From the NCBI RefSeq assembly GCF_000092285.1, contig NC_014100.1, positions 558,001 through 622,000 on the forward strand: a stretch of 64,000 nt of DNA, written 5' to 3'. The notes under the pieces are model-generated. The model saw only the letters and a list, made by a program, of their open reading frames with translations, made no database searches and was not told the origin of the DNA. Below, piece by piece: positions 1 to 9,217 of this stretch. Within the stretch, counting starts at the first letter, position 1. Each line of letters begins with the position of its first letter. Both the position numbers and the translations under genes were made by a program. The stretch comes from Caulobacter segnis ATCC 21756 (GTDB lineage Bacteria; Pseudomonadota; Alphaproteobacteria; Caulobacterales; Caulobacteraceae).

Positions 1-936
1 CCGACGCCGACCAACCTGTTCCTAGCCGCCCAACCGAATGCGGTGAACAACCCGCTGCTGCCGATGACGGGCCTGGTCACCCAGCCAACGACGAACAACG
101 GCGACACCTTCGCCAAGTCGATCGACAACAGCGGCTTGACCTGGCGCCTCGTGGGACGTTACGCGCCGTCCGACAACGCCAGCCTCTATGTCTCCCACGC
201 CCGGGGGCGCCGCCCGGACGTCATCTCGGCCAACGCGCCGACGACGCCGATGGCCGCCGCGAAGTTCGACGTCGTGGCCGCCGAGACCGTCGACAGCTAC
301 GAGGCCGGCGCCAAGGGCAAGCTGATCGACGGCCGGCTGTATCTGTCCGGCGCGGTGTTCCGCTACGACTACGACAACTTCGCCACCAGCTTCCGCCAGG
401 GCGCCCAGATCGTGACCCTGAACGCCGGCAAGGCCAAGGCGTACGGGTTCGAGGGCGAGGCCCGTCTGCAGGCCGGCGACTACTGGACCCTGTTCACCAC
501 CTACGCCTACAACCATGCCAGGCTGGAAAGCGGAGCGCGCAAGGGCAACCGTTTCCGGCTGTCGCCCGACCAGACCTATTCGGTCGGCGCCGCCTTCAGC
601 CGTGAGGCCCTGGGCGGCAAGCTGACCTTCACGCCGACCTACACCTGGCGCTCGAAGATGTTCTTCGACGACGACAATGATCGGGGCGATCTGTCGAGCT
701 CGGCGCTGTTCCCCGACACCAAGGTCGACGAGTTCCAGAACGCCTACGGTCTGCTGAACGTGCGTGTGGGCTTTGGCGCCGTCGACGAGCGCTGGAAGGT
801 CGAGGCCTTTGTCGAGAACCTCGGCGACGTCCGCTACCTGAAGGACGCGGGCAATGTCGGCGACAGCTTCGGCATTCCGACCTTCATCGCTGGGAAGCCA
901 CGCTTCATGGGCGTAGGTGTCACATTCCGGCATTAG
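1..936 (+). CDS. TonB-dependent receptor, C-terminal part (5' end outside window)
   Basis: The frame is open from base 1, so this is the 3' part (about 311 codons) of a larger gene. What is visible is outer-membrane beta-barrel: alternating aromatic strands, receptor-like phrases such as VDSYEAGAKGKLIDGRLYL, and a 'VEAFVENLGDVRYLKDAG' segment typical of the last strands before the C-terminus of TonB receptors. It ends FMGVGVTFRH, so the usual terminal aromatic is near but not at the end. TonB receptors import scarce substrates across the outer membrane using the proton motive force. The next gene (67 bp downstream, same strand) is a PhoD phosphatase, so a phosphorus-containing substrate is a reasonable inference. 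The plug and TonB box lie outside the window, so the substrate cannot be read. Confidence 0.9.
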   Translation, partial: PTPTNLFLAAQPNAVNNPLLPMTGLVTQPTTNNGDTFAKSIDNSGLTWRLVGRYAPSDNASLYVSHARGRRPDVISANAPTTPMAAAKFDVVAAETVDSYEAGAKGKLIDGRLYLSGAVFRYDYDNFATSFRQGAQIVTLNAGKAKAYGFEGEARLQAGDYWTLFTTYAYNHARLESGARKGNRFRLSPDQTYSVGAAFSREALGGKLTFTPTYTWRSKMFFDDDNDRGDLSSSALFPDTKVDEFQNAYGLLNVRVGFGAVDERWKVEAFVENLGDVRYLKDAGNVGDSFGIPTFIAGKPRFMGVGVTFRH

Positions 937-1002
937 ACGGTGTCGCTCTGGCCGGGCCTGCGCCGCGGCCTGGCTGACAAGCTTACCCGGGGAGAGCGCA
1001 TC

Positions 1003-2706
1003 ATGACGATAGACCGCCGTAAGGTTCTGGGCCTTCTGGGCCTGTCGGGCGCCGCCGCCGGCGAGGCCGCCGCCGCGACCGTAAAGGGCCTGCACGACGG
1101 TCCCGTGCGCTTCGAGCACGGCGTCGCCTCGGGCGATCCGCTGCAGGACCGCGTGATCCTCTGGACCCGCGTGACCGCGCCGGACGCCAAGCTGCCGGTG
1201 GGCGTGCGCTGGGACGTGGCGATCGATCCGGACTTCAAGACCATCGTCCGCCAGGGCCACGCCACCACCGACGCCGGACGCGACCATACGGTCAAGGTCG
1301 ATGTCACGGGCCTGAAGCCTGGAACGGAGTATCACTACCGCTTCCGCGCCAGCCGCGCGGGCGAGGCGGTGGGCGAGGCCGTGATCGGTCGCACGCGGAC
1401 CTTGCCGGCCGGCGCGACCAAGGACGTCGTCCTGGCGGTGACCTCGTGCAGCCTCTATCCGAACGGCTACTTCAACGCCTACGACGCGATCGCCAAGCTG
1501 GCCCGCGTCGACGCGGTGCTGCACCTGGGCGACTACATCTATGAGTACGGCGCCGCGCCCGGCGACTACGGCATGAACTCGCCGACGGCCAAGACGCGCA
1601 GCCCGCTGCCGCCCCACGAGATCGTCACCCTGGCCGACTACCGCCAGCGCCACGCCCAGTACAAGTCGGACCCGATGCTGCAGGCGGCCCACGCCCGCGC
1701 GCCCTGGATCGTCGTCTGGGACGACCACGAGACCGCCAACGACAGCTGGATCGGCGGGGCCGAGAACCATCAACCCAACGAAGGGGACTGGGCCACGCGC
1801 AAGGCCGCGGCGCTCAAGGCCTATTACGAGTGGATGCCGATCCGCGAGGCTGCGGCCGGGACCCTCCCCGAGGCCGCCTGGCGCGACTTCCAGTTCGGCG
1901 ACGTGGCGACGCTACTGATGACCGAGACCCGCCTGACGGGACGGACGGCGGCGCTGGACTACGGGACCGACATGCCGATCGTCGACGGCAAGCCCGACGT
2001 CGCGGCCTTCGTGGCCAAGTGGAAGGATCCGTCGCGCCGCATGATGGGCGTGGATCAGGAGCGGTGGTTGGCCGGTCAGGTCCAGGCCTCGGTCAAGGCG
2101 GGCACGGCCTGGCAGGTGCTGGGCAATCAGGTCGTCATGGCCCGCGTCGCAACGCCCAACCTGAAGACCACGATGGGCGACGAGAAGTTCGCCGCCCTGT
2201 TCGCCCAACTGCCCGACTACGCCAAGGAGCCGGTCGCCCGCTCGGTGAGCATGTCGGCTTACGACATCCCGTCGAACCTGGACGCGTGGGACGGCTATCC
2301 GGCCGATCGCCAGCGAGTCTACGACATCTTCACCGCCGCCAAGGCGCAGCCGATCGTTCTGGCCGGCGACAGCCACATGTTCTGGGTCAACGAGCTGTGG
2401 AACGACGCGGGCGACAAGCGCGTCGCCGCCGAGTTCGGCGCGACCTCGATCACCTCTCCCGGCTATGGCGACATCCTGCCCGGCGCGCCGATCGGCGAGG
2501 CCTTTGTCCAACGCAACAAGGAAGTCCGCTACAGCCACGGCAGCGCCAAGGGCTTCGTCTTGCTGACCCTGGAGCGCGGCAAGGCGACCGGCGAGTTGGT
2601 GACGGTCTCGACGATCCTGGACCCGAAGTACGAGACGAGCGTGCTGAAGCGCTTCGTGGTGACCCCGGCGGCGGACGGCGGCGTCGAAGCGCTGAAGGAG
2701 GGGTAG
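1003..2706 (+). CDS. phoD: PhoD-family alkaline phosphatase/phosphodiesterase, Tat-exported
   Basis: 567 aa. The start is the ATG at 1003, which places a twin-arginine signal (IDRRKVLGLLGLSGAAAG) at the N-terminus; the frame is open further upstream but without signal-peptide character. PhoD landmarks are present in order: GVASGDPLQDRVILWTRV (about 33-50), a Fn3-like domain ending KPGTEYHYRFRA, then the metallophosphatase core with SCSLYPNGYFNAY, LHLGDYIYEYG, WDDHETANDSW and AGDSHMFWVNELW. Family knowledge: PhoD enzymes are Ca/Fe-dependent phosphodiesterases or monoesterases of the periplasm that release phosphate from organic esters. It lies just downstream of a TonB receptor and may be co-transcribed with it, suggesting uptake and hydrolysis of organophosphate. 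Confidence 0.93.
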   Translation: MTIDRRKVLGLLGLSGAAAGEAAAATVKGLHDGPVRFEHGVASGDPLQDRVILWTRVTAPDAKLPVGVRWDVAIDPDFKTIVRQGHATTDAGRDHTVKVDVTGLKPGTEYHYRFRASRAGEAVGEAVIGRTRTLPAGATKDVVLAVTSCSLYPNGYFNAYDAIAKLARVDAVLHLGDYIYEYGAAPGDYGMNSPTAKTRSPLPPHEIVTLADYRQRHAQYKSDPMLQAAHARAPWIVVWDDHETANDSWIGGAENHQPNEGDWATRKAAALKAYYEWMPIREAAAGTLPEAAWRDFQFGDVATLLMTETRLTGRTAALDYGTDMPIVDGKPDVAAFVAKWKDPSRRMMGVDQERWLAGQVQASVKAGTAWQVLGNQVVMARVATPNLKTTMGDEKFAALFAQLPDYAKEPVARSVSMSAYDIPSNLDAWDGYPADRQRVYDIFTAAKAQPIVLAGDSHMFWVNELWNDAGDKRVAAEFGATSITSPGYGDILPGAPIGEAFVQRNKEVRYSHGSAKGFVLLTLERGKATGELVTVSTILDPKYETSVLKRFVVTPAADGGVEALKEG

Positions 2707-2718
2707 GGCTTCTTGTCC

Positions 2719-2858
2719 TTCCTCCCCCATTGGGGGAGGGGGACCGGCGAACGCCGGTGGAGGGGCCCTGTGCGATGGCGACCTCACCGCCGCTACGCGG
2801 ACCCCCTCCGTCTCGCCGCGTATTCGCGGCGATCCACCTCCGCCTAATGGGGAGGAGA
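2719..2858. repeat. Family A intergenic palindromic repeat, copy 1
   Basis: About 140 bp between phoD and the convergent lysE. It opens with CCTCCCCCATTGGGGGAGG and closes with CACCTCCGCCTAATGGGGAG, with inner hairpins such as ACCGGCGAACGCCGGT and CCGCGTATTCGCGG. The same arm-and-inner-hairpin layout recurs near 4.9, 34.1, 36.9, 38.4, 39.9, 52.2, 59.1, 63.15 and 63.7 kb. The position at a convergent gene end would also allow a role in transcription termination. Confidence 0.8.
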
Positions 2859-2867
2859 GAATGTTCC

Positions 2868-3494
2868 TCACCGCCGCTCCAGCGCCAGCTTCAGGCCGAA
2901 CGCCACGAACACGCAGCCGGTCACCCGGTCTAGCCACCGGACCACGACCGGGACGCGCAGCAGGCCGGCGATTGGCACCGTCGCGGCGATCAGGGCCGCG
3001 AACCACAGCAGGCCTTCAACGACGTGGATCAACGTCAGCAGCAGGCCAAAGCGGGCCGGATCGACGCCGGCCGGCATGAACTGGGGCAGGAACGAGACGT
3101 AGAAGACCCCGACCTTGGGATTGAGCAGATTGGTCAGCAGGCCCCGACGCAAGGCGGCGATGGGGCCGGCGTCCACCGGTCTCATTTCACCGGGCTCGAA
3201 CCGATCCCGCGGTTTCAGGATCATCTTGATCCCGGTCCACGCCAGGAAGAGCGCGCCGGTCCACTTGAGGATCGTGAAGGCCATCTCCGAAGCGGTCAGC
3301 AGCGCGCCGACGCCGAAGGACGCCGCCGCGCCCCAGATCAGGCAGCCGATCCCGATCCCGATCGCCGCCCCGGCCGCGCGACGGGGCCCCTCGGCGGCGG
3401 CCGTGCGGATGACGAGCGCGGTGTCCAGTCCCGGCGTCAGGGTCAGCAGGCCCGCCGCCAGGGCAAAGGCGACGAGGGCCTCAGTCGTGGTCAT
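2868..3494 (-). CDS. LysE/RhtB-family amino-acid exporter
   Basis: 208 aa, strongly hydrophobic with about six membrane segments. The family signature near the N-terminus is clear: [20 protein letters not shown] followed by [20 protein letters not shown]. Family members are inner-membrane exporters of amino acids such as lysine or homoserine lactone-like compounds; the substrate here is unknown. The gene overlaps the 3' end of hisI by 14 bp on the same strand, so the two are probably translated from one message. The C-terminus has the usual [17 protein letters not shown] signature before the last helices. Confidence 0.9.
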   Translation of the reverse strand: MTTTEALVAFALAAGLLTLTPGLDTALVIRTAAAEGPRRAAGAAIGIGIGCLIWGAAASFGVGALLTASEMAFTILKWTGALFLAWTGIKMILKPRDRFEPGEMRPVDAGPIAALRRGLLTNLLNPKVGVFYVSFLPQFMPAGVDPARFGLLLTLIHVVEGLLWFAALIAATVPIAGLLRVPVVVRWLDRVTGCVFVAFGLKLALERR

Positions 3495-3900
3495 GCAAGG
3501 GCGCGTCCCGCTCGATCAGCTTGCCGTCCTCCAGGACCCGGTAGAAGCACGAGCGGAAGCCGACGTGGCAGGCGCCGCCGTCGCCGCGCGGACGCACCTT
3601 CAGCAGCACGGCGTCCTGGTCGCAGTCGACGCGCAACTCGACGACGTCCTGCAACTGGCCGCTGGTCTCGCCCTTCTTCCAGAGTTCGTTGCGCGAACGG
3701 CTGAAGTAGTGGGCGATGTTCGTGTCGACGGTGAGCTTCAGCGCCTCGTCGTTCATCCAGGCCAGCATCAGGATCTCGCCGGTGTCGGCGTGCTGCGCCA
3801 CCGCCACGACCAGGCCGTCGGCGTTGAAGCGCGGCGAAAGCTCGGCTCCGTGCTCCAGGGCGTGCTTGTCGGGGGCGGTCGGGAAGAGGGGCGTGCTCAT
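3481..3900 (-). CDS. hisI: Phosphoribosyl-AMP cyclohydrolase (histidine biosynthesis)
   Basis: 139 aa, the usual length of the monofunctional cyclohydrolase; there is no fused HisE pyrophosphohydrolase domain. Motifs seen: [29 protein letters not shown], then [15 protein letters not shown], then [11 protein letters not shown] and a Cys-containing segment [13 protein letters not shown]. The paired acidic residues and Cys ligands of the zinc/magnesium site are therefore present. It opens the ring of phosphoribosyl-AMP, the third step of histidine synthesis. Other his genes are not in the window, so the pathway is dispersed. LysE follows with a 14-bp overlap. Confidence 0.95.
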   Translation of the reverse strand: MSTPLFPTAPDKHALEHGAELSPRFNADGLVVAVAQHADTGEILMLAWMNDEALKLTVDTNIAHYFSRSRNELWKKGETSGQLQDVVELRVDCDQDAVLLKVRPRGDGGACHVGFRSCFYRVLEDGKLIERDAPLHDHD

Positions 3901-3962
3901 GGGCCGACATATGGCGCAGGAGCCGGGTGCGCGCTAGCGTCCCGGGGCTTGCGGGGAGTCGG

Positions 3963-4847
3963 ATGAACCTGAAGGATCGCATCAAGGGCGGGGTGGCGGC
4001 GCTGGACGTCTGGGCCAGGCCCTGGGCGCGGCGTTCGCGTTGGCGCGGCTACGCCTACGAGTTCCTGCTGTTCGGGCTGAAGCAGGCCTGGGCGTGCCTG
4101 TTCGGCGGCCTGATGCTGGCCCTGCTGGTCGGGACCAAGCTCTTCTGGCCCGAACACGCGCCGTTGGCCCGCTACGACTTTCTGGTCATCGCCTCAGTCG
4201 CCATCCAAGGTCTGCTGCTGGCGCTGAAGCTGGAGCGCTGGGACGAGGCGCTGGTCATCTTCATCTTCCACGTCGTCGGCACGGTCATGGAGCTGTTCAA
4301 GACCGCTCACGGTTCGTGGATCTATCCCGAGCCCAGCGTCTTGCGGATCGGCGGCGTGCCGCTGTTCACCGGCTTCATGTACGCGTGTGTCGGCAGCTAC
4401 ATCGCCCGCATCTGGCGGCTCTTCGACGTCACGTTCGTGCGCTACCCGCCGTTCTGGACGACCCACATCCTGGCGGTGCTGATCTATGCGAACTTCTTCA
4501 CGCACCACTATGTGACGGACATCCGCCTGGGCCTGTTCGCCCTGTCGGCGGTGCTGTTCGGCAGGACCTGGTTCCTGTTCACGCCCGACCAGACGCCGCG
4601 CCGCATGCCCATGCTGATGGGCGCGCTCCTGGTGTCGCTGTTCATCTGGTTCGCCGAGAACCTCGGCACCTTCGCCGGGGCCTGGATCTATCCCAGCCAG
4701 GCGGCGGGCTGGCGCATGGTGCCGATCGAGAAGATGGGCGCCTGGTACCTGCTGATGCTGATCAGCTTTGTCTTGGTGACCTTGGTCCACCGCCCGGTGG
4801 ACGCCTGCGTGGCGCGGCTCCGGGAGGGGATCCGGGTGGCGGCTTAG
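3963..4847 (+). CDS. DUF817 integral membrane protein
   Basis: 294 aa. The start at 3963 begins MNLKDRIKGG; an upstream in-frame Met would extend into the hisI promoter region. The protein has about eight hydrophobic helices and the family's recognisable segments: YEFLLFGLKQAWACLFGG, FHVVGTVMELFKTAHGSW, GVPLFTGFMYACVGSYI and WFAENLGTFAGAWIYPSQ. The repeated 'E.(F/N)...GSW.YP' pattern in both halves hints at an internal duplication. The biochemical role of the DUF817 family is not known to me. It is transcribed divergently from hisI and is followed by a family A repeat. Confidence 0.85.
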   Translation: MNLKDRIKGGVAALDVWARPWARRSRWRGYAYEFLLFGLKQAWACLFGGLMLALLVGTKLFWPEHAPLARYDFLVIASVAIQGLLLALKLERWDEALVIFIFHVVGTVMELFKTAHGSWIYPEPSVLRIGGVPLFTGFMYACVGSYIARIWRLFDVTFVRYPPFWTTHILAVLIYANFFTHHYVTDIRLGLFALSAVLFGRTWFLFTPDQTPRRMPMLMGALLVSLFIWFAENLGTFAGAWIYPSQAAGWRMVPIEKMGAWYLLMLISFVLVTLVHRPVDACVARLREGIRVAA

Positions 4848-4854
4848 GGGACAA

Positions 4855-4976
4855 ATCCCCTCCCCGTGGGAGAGGTGTCGGCGTAGCCGACGGAGAGGGG
4901 AGAGGCCGGATCGGCCATGCTTCCCCCTCCGGTCGCCTCGCGACCACCTCCCCCGCTAGGGGGAGGATTTCAAATC
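4855..4976. repeat. Family A intergenic palindromic repeat, copy 2
   Basis: About 120 bp between the convergent DUF817 gene and folE. The arms CCCCTCCCCGTGGGAGAGG and CACCTCCCCCGCTAGGGGGA flank short hairpins (GTCGGCGTAGCCGAC and GGTCGCCTCGCGACC). The right half is inverted relative to the left half, as in the other family A copies. Confidence 0.8.
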
Positions 4977-5612
4977 CTACTTCCTCACCACCAGGTCCAT
5001 GAACCGCTGCTGCAGGACCTTGTCGGTCTTGAAGACGCCGCGGAACTGGGTGGTGATCGTCGAGACGTCGTGGTGGTGGACGCCGCGGGTGCTCATGCAC
5101 TGGTGCTCGGCGTCGATCAGCACGGCCACGCCGGCGGCCGAGAGGTGATCCTCGATGGCGTCGGCGATCTGCATGGTCATGGTCTCCTGGGTCTGGAGAC
5201 GCTTGGCGAAGATCTCGACCAGGCGCGCCAGCTTGGACAGGCCCACGACCTTGCCGGTCGGCATGTAGGCGACCCAGGCCTTGCCCAGGAACGGCGCCAT
5301 GTGGTGCTCGCAGTGGCTCTGCACGTCGATGCCGCGCAGCATGACCATGTCGTCATAGCCCTGCACGTCCTCGAAGGTGCGCGACAGCTCCTTGGCCGGA
5401 TCGCCCTGGTAGCCGGCGAACCATTCCTCGAAGGCGTCGACGACGCGCTTGGGCGTATCGATCAGGCCCTCGCGTTCCGGATTGTCGCCCGCCCAGGCCA
5501 GCAGGGTCCGGACGGCGGCCATGGCTTCCTCGCGGGAGGGGCGCTCGGCGGGTTCAAGATCAAGACCGGCGTCGCTGCCGATCAGGGTTCGCTCGCGGGC
5601 TAGGGCGTCCAT
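4977..5612 (-). CDS. folE: GTP cyclohydrolase I (type IA)
   Basis: 211 aa when started at the ATG at 5612 ([14 protein letters not shown]); the open frame extends further upstream but without family-like sequence. Core motifs: [20 protein letters not shown], the zinc-binding HCEHHMAPF with ligand Cys and His, [22 protein letters not shown], and the C-terminal QCMSTRGV. The enzyme converts GTP to dihydroneopterin triphosphate, the first step of folate synthesis. folB and a pterin-reductase-like SDR lie about 52 kb away near 57.2-58.4 kb, so folate genes are scattered. Confidence 0.96.
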   Translation of the reverse strand: MDALARERTLIGSDAGLDLEPAERPSREEAMAAVRTLLAWAGDNPEREGLIDTPKRVVDAFEEWFAGYQGDPAKELSRTFEDVQGYDDMVMLRGIDVQSHCEHHMAPFLGKAWVAYMPTGKVVGLSKLARLVEIFAKRLQTQETMTMQIADAIEDHLSAAGVAVLIDAEHQCMSTRGVHHHDVSTITTQFRGVFKTDKVLQQRFMDLVVRK

Positions 5613-5811
5613 GTCAGGGAGGTCTTTCCACGGGCTGAGTTGCGCCAGGACGCCGGTCGTCCTGGAATGACGCGTGCCACCCGTTTCACAGCTACGGTCG
5701 ATGCGTCGCAGCGGACGTATCGTTGGGCGTGGCCCAATCCGTATCCGAAGGATATATGGAGCCGGCTCCGTCCCGGAGCAACCTCTCCTTACGTCACAGC
5801 ACTGCGACCCG

Positions 5812-7203
<1,392 letters not shown>

Positions 7204-7207
7204 TCTG

Positions 7208-7969
7208 ATGACCTTCGAGAAGCAGGTCGTCCTCGTCTCCGGCGCGGGCCGGGGGCTGGGCGCGGCCATCGCGCGGGCCTTCATCGAGAACGGCGCCCAG
7301 GTGGTCGTCAACTATCGCCGCAGCGAAGCTCAGGCCAAGGCGCTGGTCGAGGAGCTTGGCCAGCGCGCGGTGGCCATACAGGCCGACGTCTCCGATCCGT
7401 TGGAGGCGCGTCGCCTGGTCAATGACGCGGCCGAGGCGTTCGGCCATCACGTCACGACGGTAGTCAACAACGCCCTGGGCGACTTCAGCTTCAACGGCGA
7501 CGCGCGCGAGAAAATTCAGACGATCGGCTGGGACGACTTTCTGGGGCAGATGGACGTCGCCCTGCATGGGTCGCTGAACCTAATCCAGGCCGCCGCGCCG
7601 GCGATGGAAGCCGCGGGCTGGGGACGGATCATCAATATCGGCACCAACCTCTTCCAGAACCCGGTGGTGCCCTACCATGACTACACGGCCGCCAAGGCCG
7701 CCCTCCTGTCGCTGACCCGCACCGCGGCCGGCGATCTCGGACCCAGCGGGATCACCGTCAACATGGTCTCGGGCGGGCTTCTACGGGTGACTGACGCCAG
7801 CGCAGCGACCCCCGAGGCGATCTTCGAGCTGATCGCCCAAAGCACGCCCCTGCGCCGCGTCACGACTCCAGCCGAGTTCGCCGACGCGGTTCTGTTCTTC
7901 GCCTCCCCCTGGAGCCGCGCCGTCACCGGCCAGAACCTGGTGGTGGATGGCGGCCTGGTCAGGGATTAA
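7208..7969 (+). CDS. SDR-family oxidoreductase (FabG-like 3-oxoacyl reductase type)
   Basis: 253 aa. It has the classical SDR pattern: nucleotide-binding VLVSGAGRGLGAAIARAF near the N-terminus, VVNNAL in place of NNAG, active-site region IINIGTNLFQNPVVPYHDYTAAKAAL with the YxxxK pair (Y-T-A-A-K), and a C-terminal GQNLVVDGG. The canonical catalytic Ser in the strand before the YxxxK is replaced by Thr/Asn context (INIGTN), which is a small deviation. Substrate unknown. It sits 4 bp after cysS and just before an SRPBCC gene, so it is probably co-transcribed with both. Confidence 0.88.
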   Translation: MTFEKQVVLVSGAGRGLGAAIARAFIENGAQVVVNYRRSEAQAKALVEELGQRAVAIQADVSDPLEARRLVNDAAEAFGHHVTTVVNNALGDFSFNGDAREKIQTIGWDDFLGQMDVALHGSLNLIQAAAPAMEAAGWGRIINIGTNLFQNPVVPYHDYTAAKAALLSLTRTAAGDLGPSGITVNMVSGGLLRVTDASAATPEAIFELIAQSTPLRRVTTPAEFADAVLFFASPWSRAVTGQNLVVDGGLVRD

Positions 7970-7978
7970 GTAGGGCCC

Positions 7979-8440
7979 ATGCAACGCGCCGTCGAACACC
8001 GCATCGGGGTCCAGGCCCCCGCCGAGATCGTCTGGGAGGTCGTCTCGGAATTCGAGACCTGGACCCACTGGAACCCACTCTACCGGCGCGCCGAGGGCCA
8101 GATGAAGATCGGCACGGCGCTTGTGCTGGAGCAGCATCTGCCCGGCGAGGCGCCGCGCGTCATCCAGCCGATCGTGCAGGACTGGGTGCCCTACGAGCAG
8201 CTTCACTGGCGCTCGAGCCGGATCGGCGGGCTGGTCACGGCCATCCGCTATCTCGAGATCGAGAACATGGGCCCGGCCAACGCGACCTTCTCGAACGGCG
8301 AGCTGTTCATGGGCATGCTGGTGCGCCTGGTCAGCCGCGAAGAGCGTCGCAAGCTGAAGACCGCCTTCACGGCCATGGGCGAGGCCGTTCGCGACCGCGC
8401 CGAGGCCCTCTGGTCCGAGCGCGGCGGGGCTCCCATCTAA
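7979..8440 (+). CDS. SRPBCC-family (START-like) domain protein
   Basis: 153 aa. The start IGVQAPAEIVWEVVSEFETWTHWNPLY is the characteristic beginning of SRPBCC/polyketide-cyclase-like folds. The C-terminal helix (SREERRKLKTAFTAMGEAVRDRAEAL) would cap the hydrophobic cavity. Such proteins bind hydrophobic ligands; no ligand can be assigned. The gene sits 9 bp after the SDR stop and 8 bp before the IscU-like gene. That spacing supports one transcript but does not explain the function. Confidence 0.8.
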   Translation: MQRAVEHRIGVQAPAEIVWEVVSEFETWTHWNPLYRRAEGQMKIGTALVLEQHLPGEAPRVIQPIVQDWVPYEQLHWRSSRIGGLVTAIRYLEIENMGPANATFSNGELFMGMLVRLVSREERRKLKTAFTAMGEAVRDRAEALWSERGGAPI

Positions 8441-8448
8441 GGCGCGCC

Positions 8449-8910
8449 ATGATCGACGACCTCTACAGCGCCAAGATCCTGACGCTCGTGGCCAACATGC
8501 CGCGCGCCGGACGCTTGCCCGCGCCCGACGCCAGCAGCGAGAAGGTCGCCAAGCTGTGCGGCAGCAAGATCACGGTCGACGTCGTGGTCGAGGACGGCAA
8601 GGTGGTCGACTTCGCCCAGGACGTCAGCGCCTGCGCGCTGGGGCAGGCGGCCGCCGCGATCCTGGGCCGGAACGTCATCGGGGCCGATCTTTCCGACATC
8701 GAGTTGGCGCGAGACTCGCTTACGGCTATGCTGAAGACGAACGGTTCGCCTCCCGCGGGCCGATTTGCGGAGCTCGCCGTGCTGGAGCCGGTCAAGGACT
8801 ATCCCGCCCGTCACGCCTCGACGCTGCTGGCGTTCGAGGCGACGGTCGAGGCTGTCCGCAAGGCCACAGGCGCCGCCGAAACGCGAACTAGCACCGCCGG
8901 CGCGGCTTGA
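8449..8910 (+). CDS. IscU/NifU-N-like Fe-S scaffold protein lacking the third cysteine
   Basis: 153 aa. The overall pattern follows the IscU/SufU fold: MIDDLYSAKIL, a first cysteine in KLCGSKITVDV (Cys37), a second in VSACALGQAAAAIL (Cys62), and the last motif near PVKDYPARHASTLLAF. In classical scaffolds the last motif carries a third ligand cysteine, but here the aligned position is Ala123 (RHAST). It could be a degenerate scaffold, a carrier, or a sulfur-transfer partner. It belongs to the cysS-led run and precedes yidD-thrS. No isc or suf genes are nearby. Confidence 0.75.
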   Translation: MIDDLYSAKILTLVANMPRAGRLPAPDASSEKVAKLCGSKITVDVVVEDGKVVDFAQDVSACALGQAAAAILGRNVIGADLSDIELARDSLTAMLKTNGSPPAGRFAELAVLEPVKDYPARHASTLLAFEATVEAVRKATGAAETRTSTAGAA

Positions 8911-8926
8911 TCGTCCCGATCAGGGG

Positions 8927-8948
8927 GTTAGTACTTTACTGGACTAAC
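8927..8948. promoter_or_regulatory. Inverted repeat upstream of yidD-thrS
   Basis: GTTAGT (8927-8932) and ACTAAC (8943-8948) form a 6-bp inverted repeat around a 10-bp spacer, 14 bp before the yidD start, in the only real gap (52 bp) of this gene run. It could be an operator or a small leader hairpin; nothing in the sequence decides between them. Confidence 0.3.
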
Positions 8949-8962
8949 AGTCGCGCGCCGGC

Positions 8963-9217
8963 ATGACCCTCTACGAACGCACCGTCGATTTGGGCCTTCG
9001 GGCCTACAAGTTGACGCTCTCGCCTCTCATCGGGCGTCAGTGCCGCTTTACGCCGAGCTGTTCGGAGTACACGGCCGCCGCTCTCAAGGAACATGGCCCG
9101 CTCAAGGGCTCCTGGCTGGGTTTGCGACGGATTTGCCGCTGCAATCCGTTTGGTGGTTCGGGCTATGACCCGCCGCCGCCGCGACACCAGCCACGCAAGT
9201 GGAAATGTGAAGAATGA
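8963..9217 (+). CDS. yidD: Membrane-protein insertion efficiency factor YidD
   Basis: 84 aa. The family core is obvious: [62 protein letters not shown], with the conserved Cys positions (CRFTPSC and CRC). YidD is an amphipathic, inner-face membrane protein that aids YidC-dependent insertion. In many bacteria yidD lies between rnpA and yidC. Here it instead overlaps the start of thrS by 4 bp (ATGA), so the two are translationally coupled. Confidence 0.95.
   Translation: MTLYERTVDLGLRAYKLTLSPLIGRQCRFTPSCSEYTAAALKEHGPLKGSWLGLRRICRCNPFGGSGYDPPPPRHQPRKWKCEE

Noticed and set aside
22..1773. Long minus-strand frame opposite the TonB receptor and phoD
   Set aside because: Low-complexity V/G/A/R-rich translation with no domain, overlapping two clear plus-strand genes; a GC-rich shadow frame.
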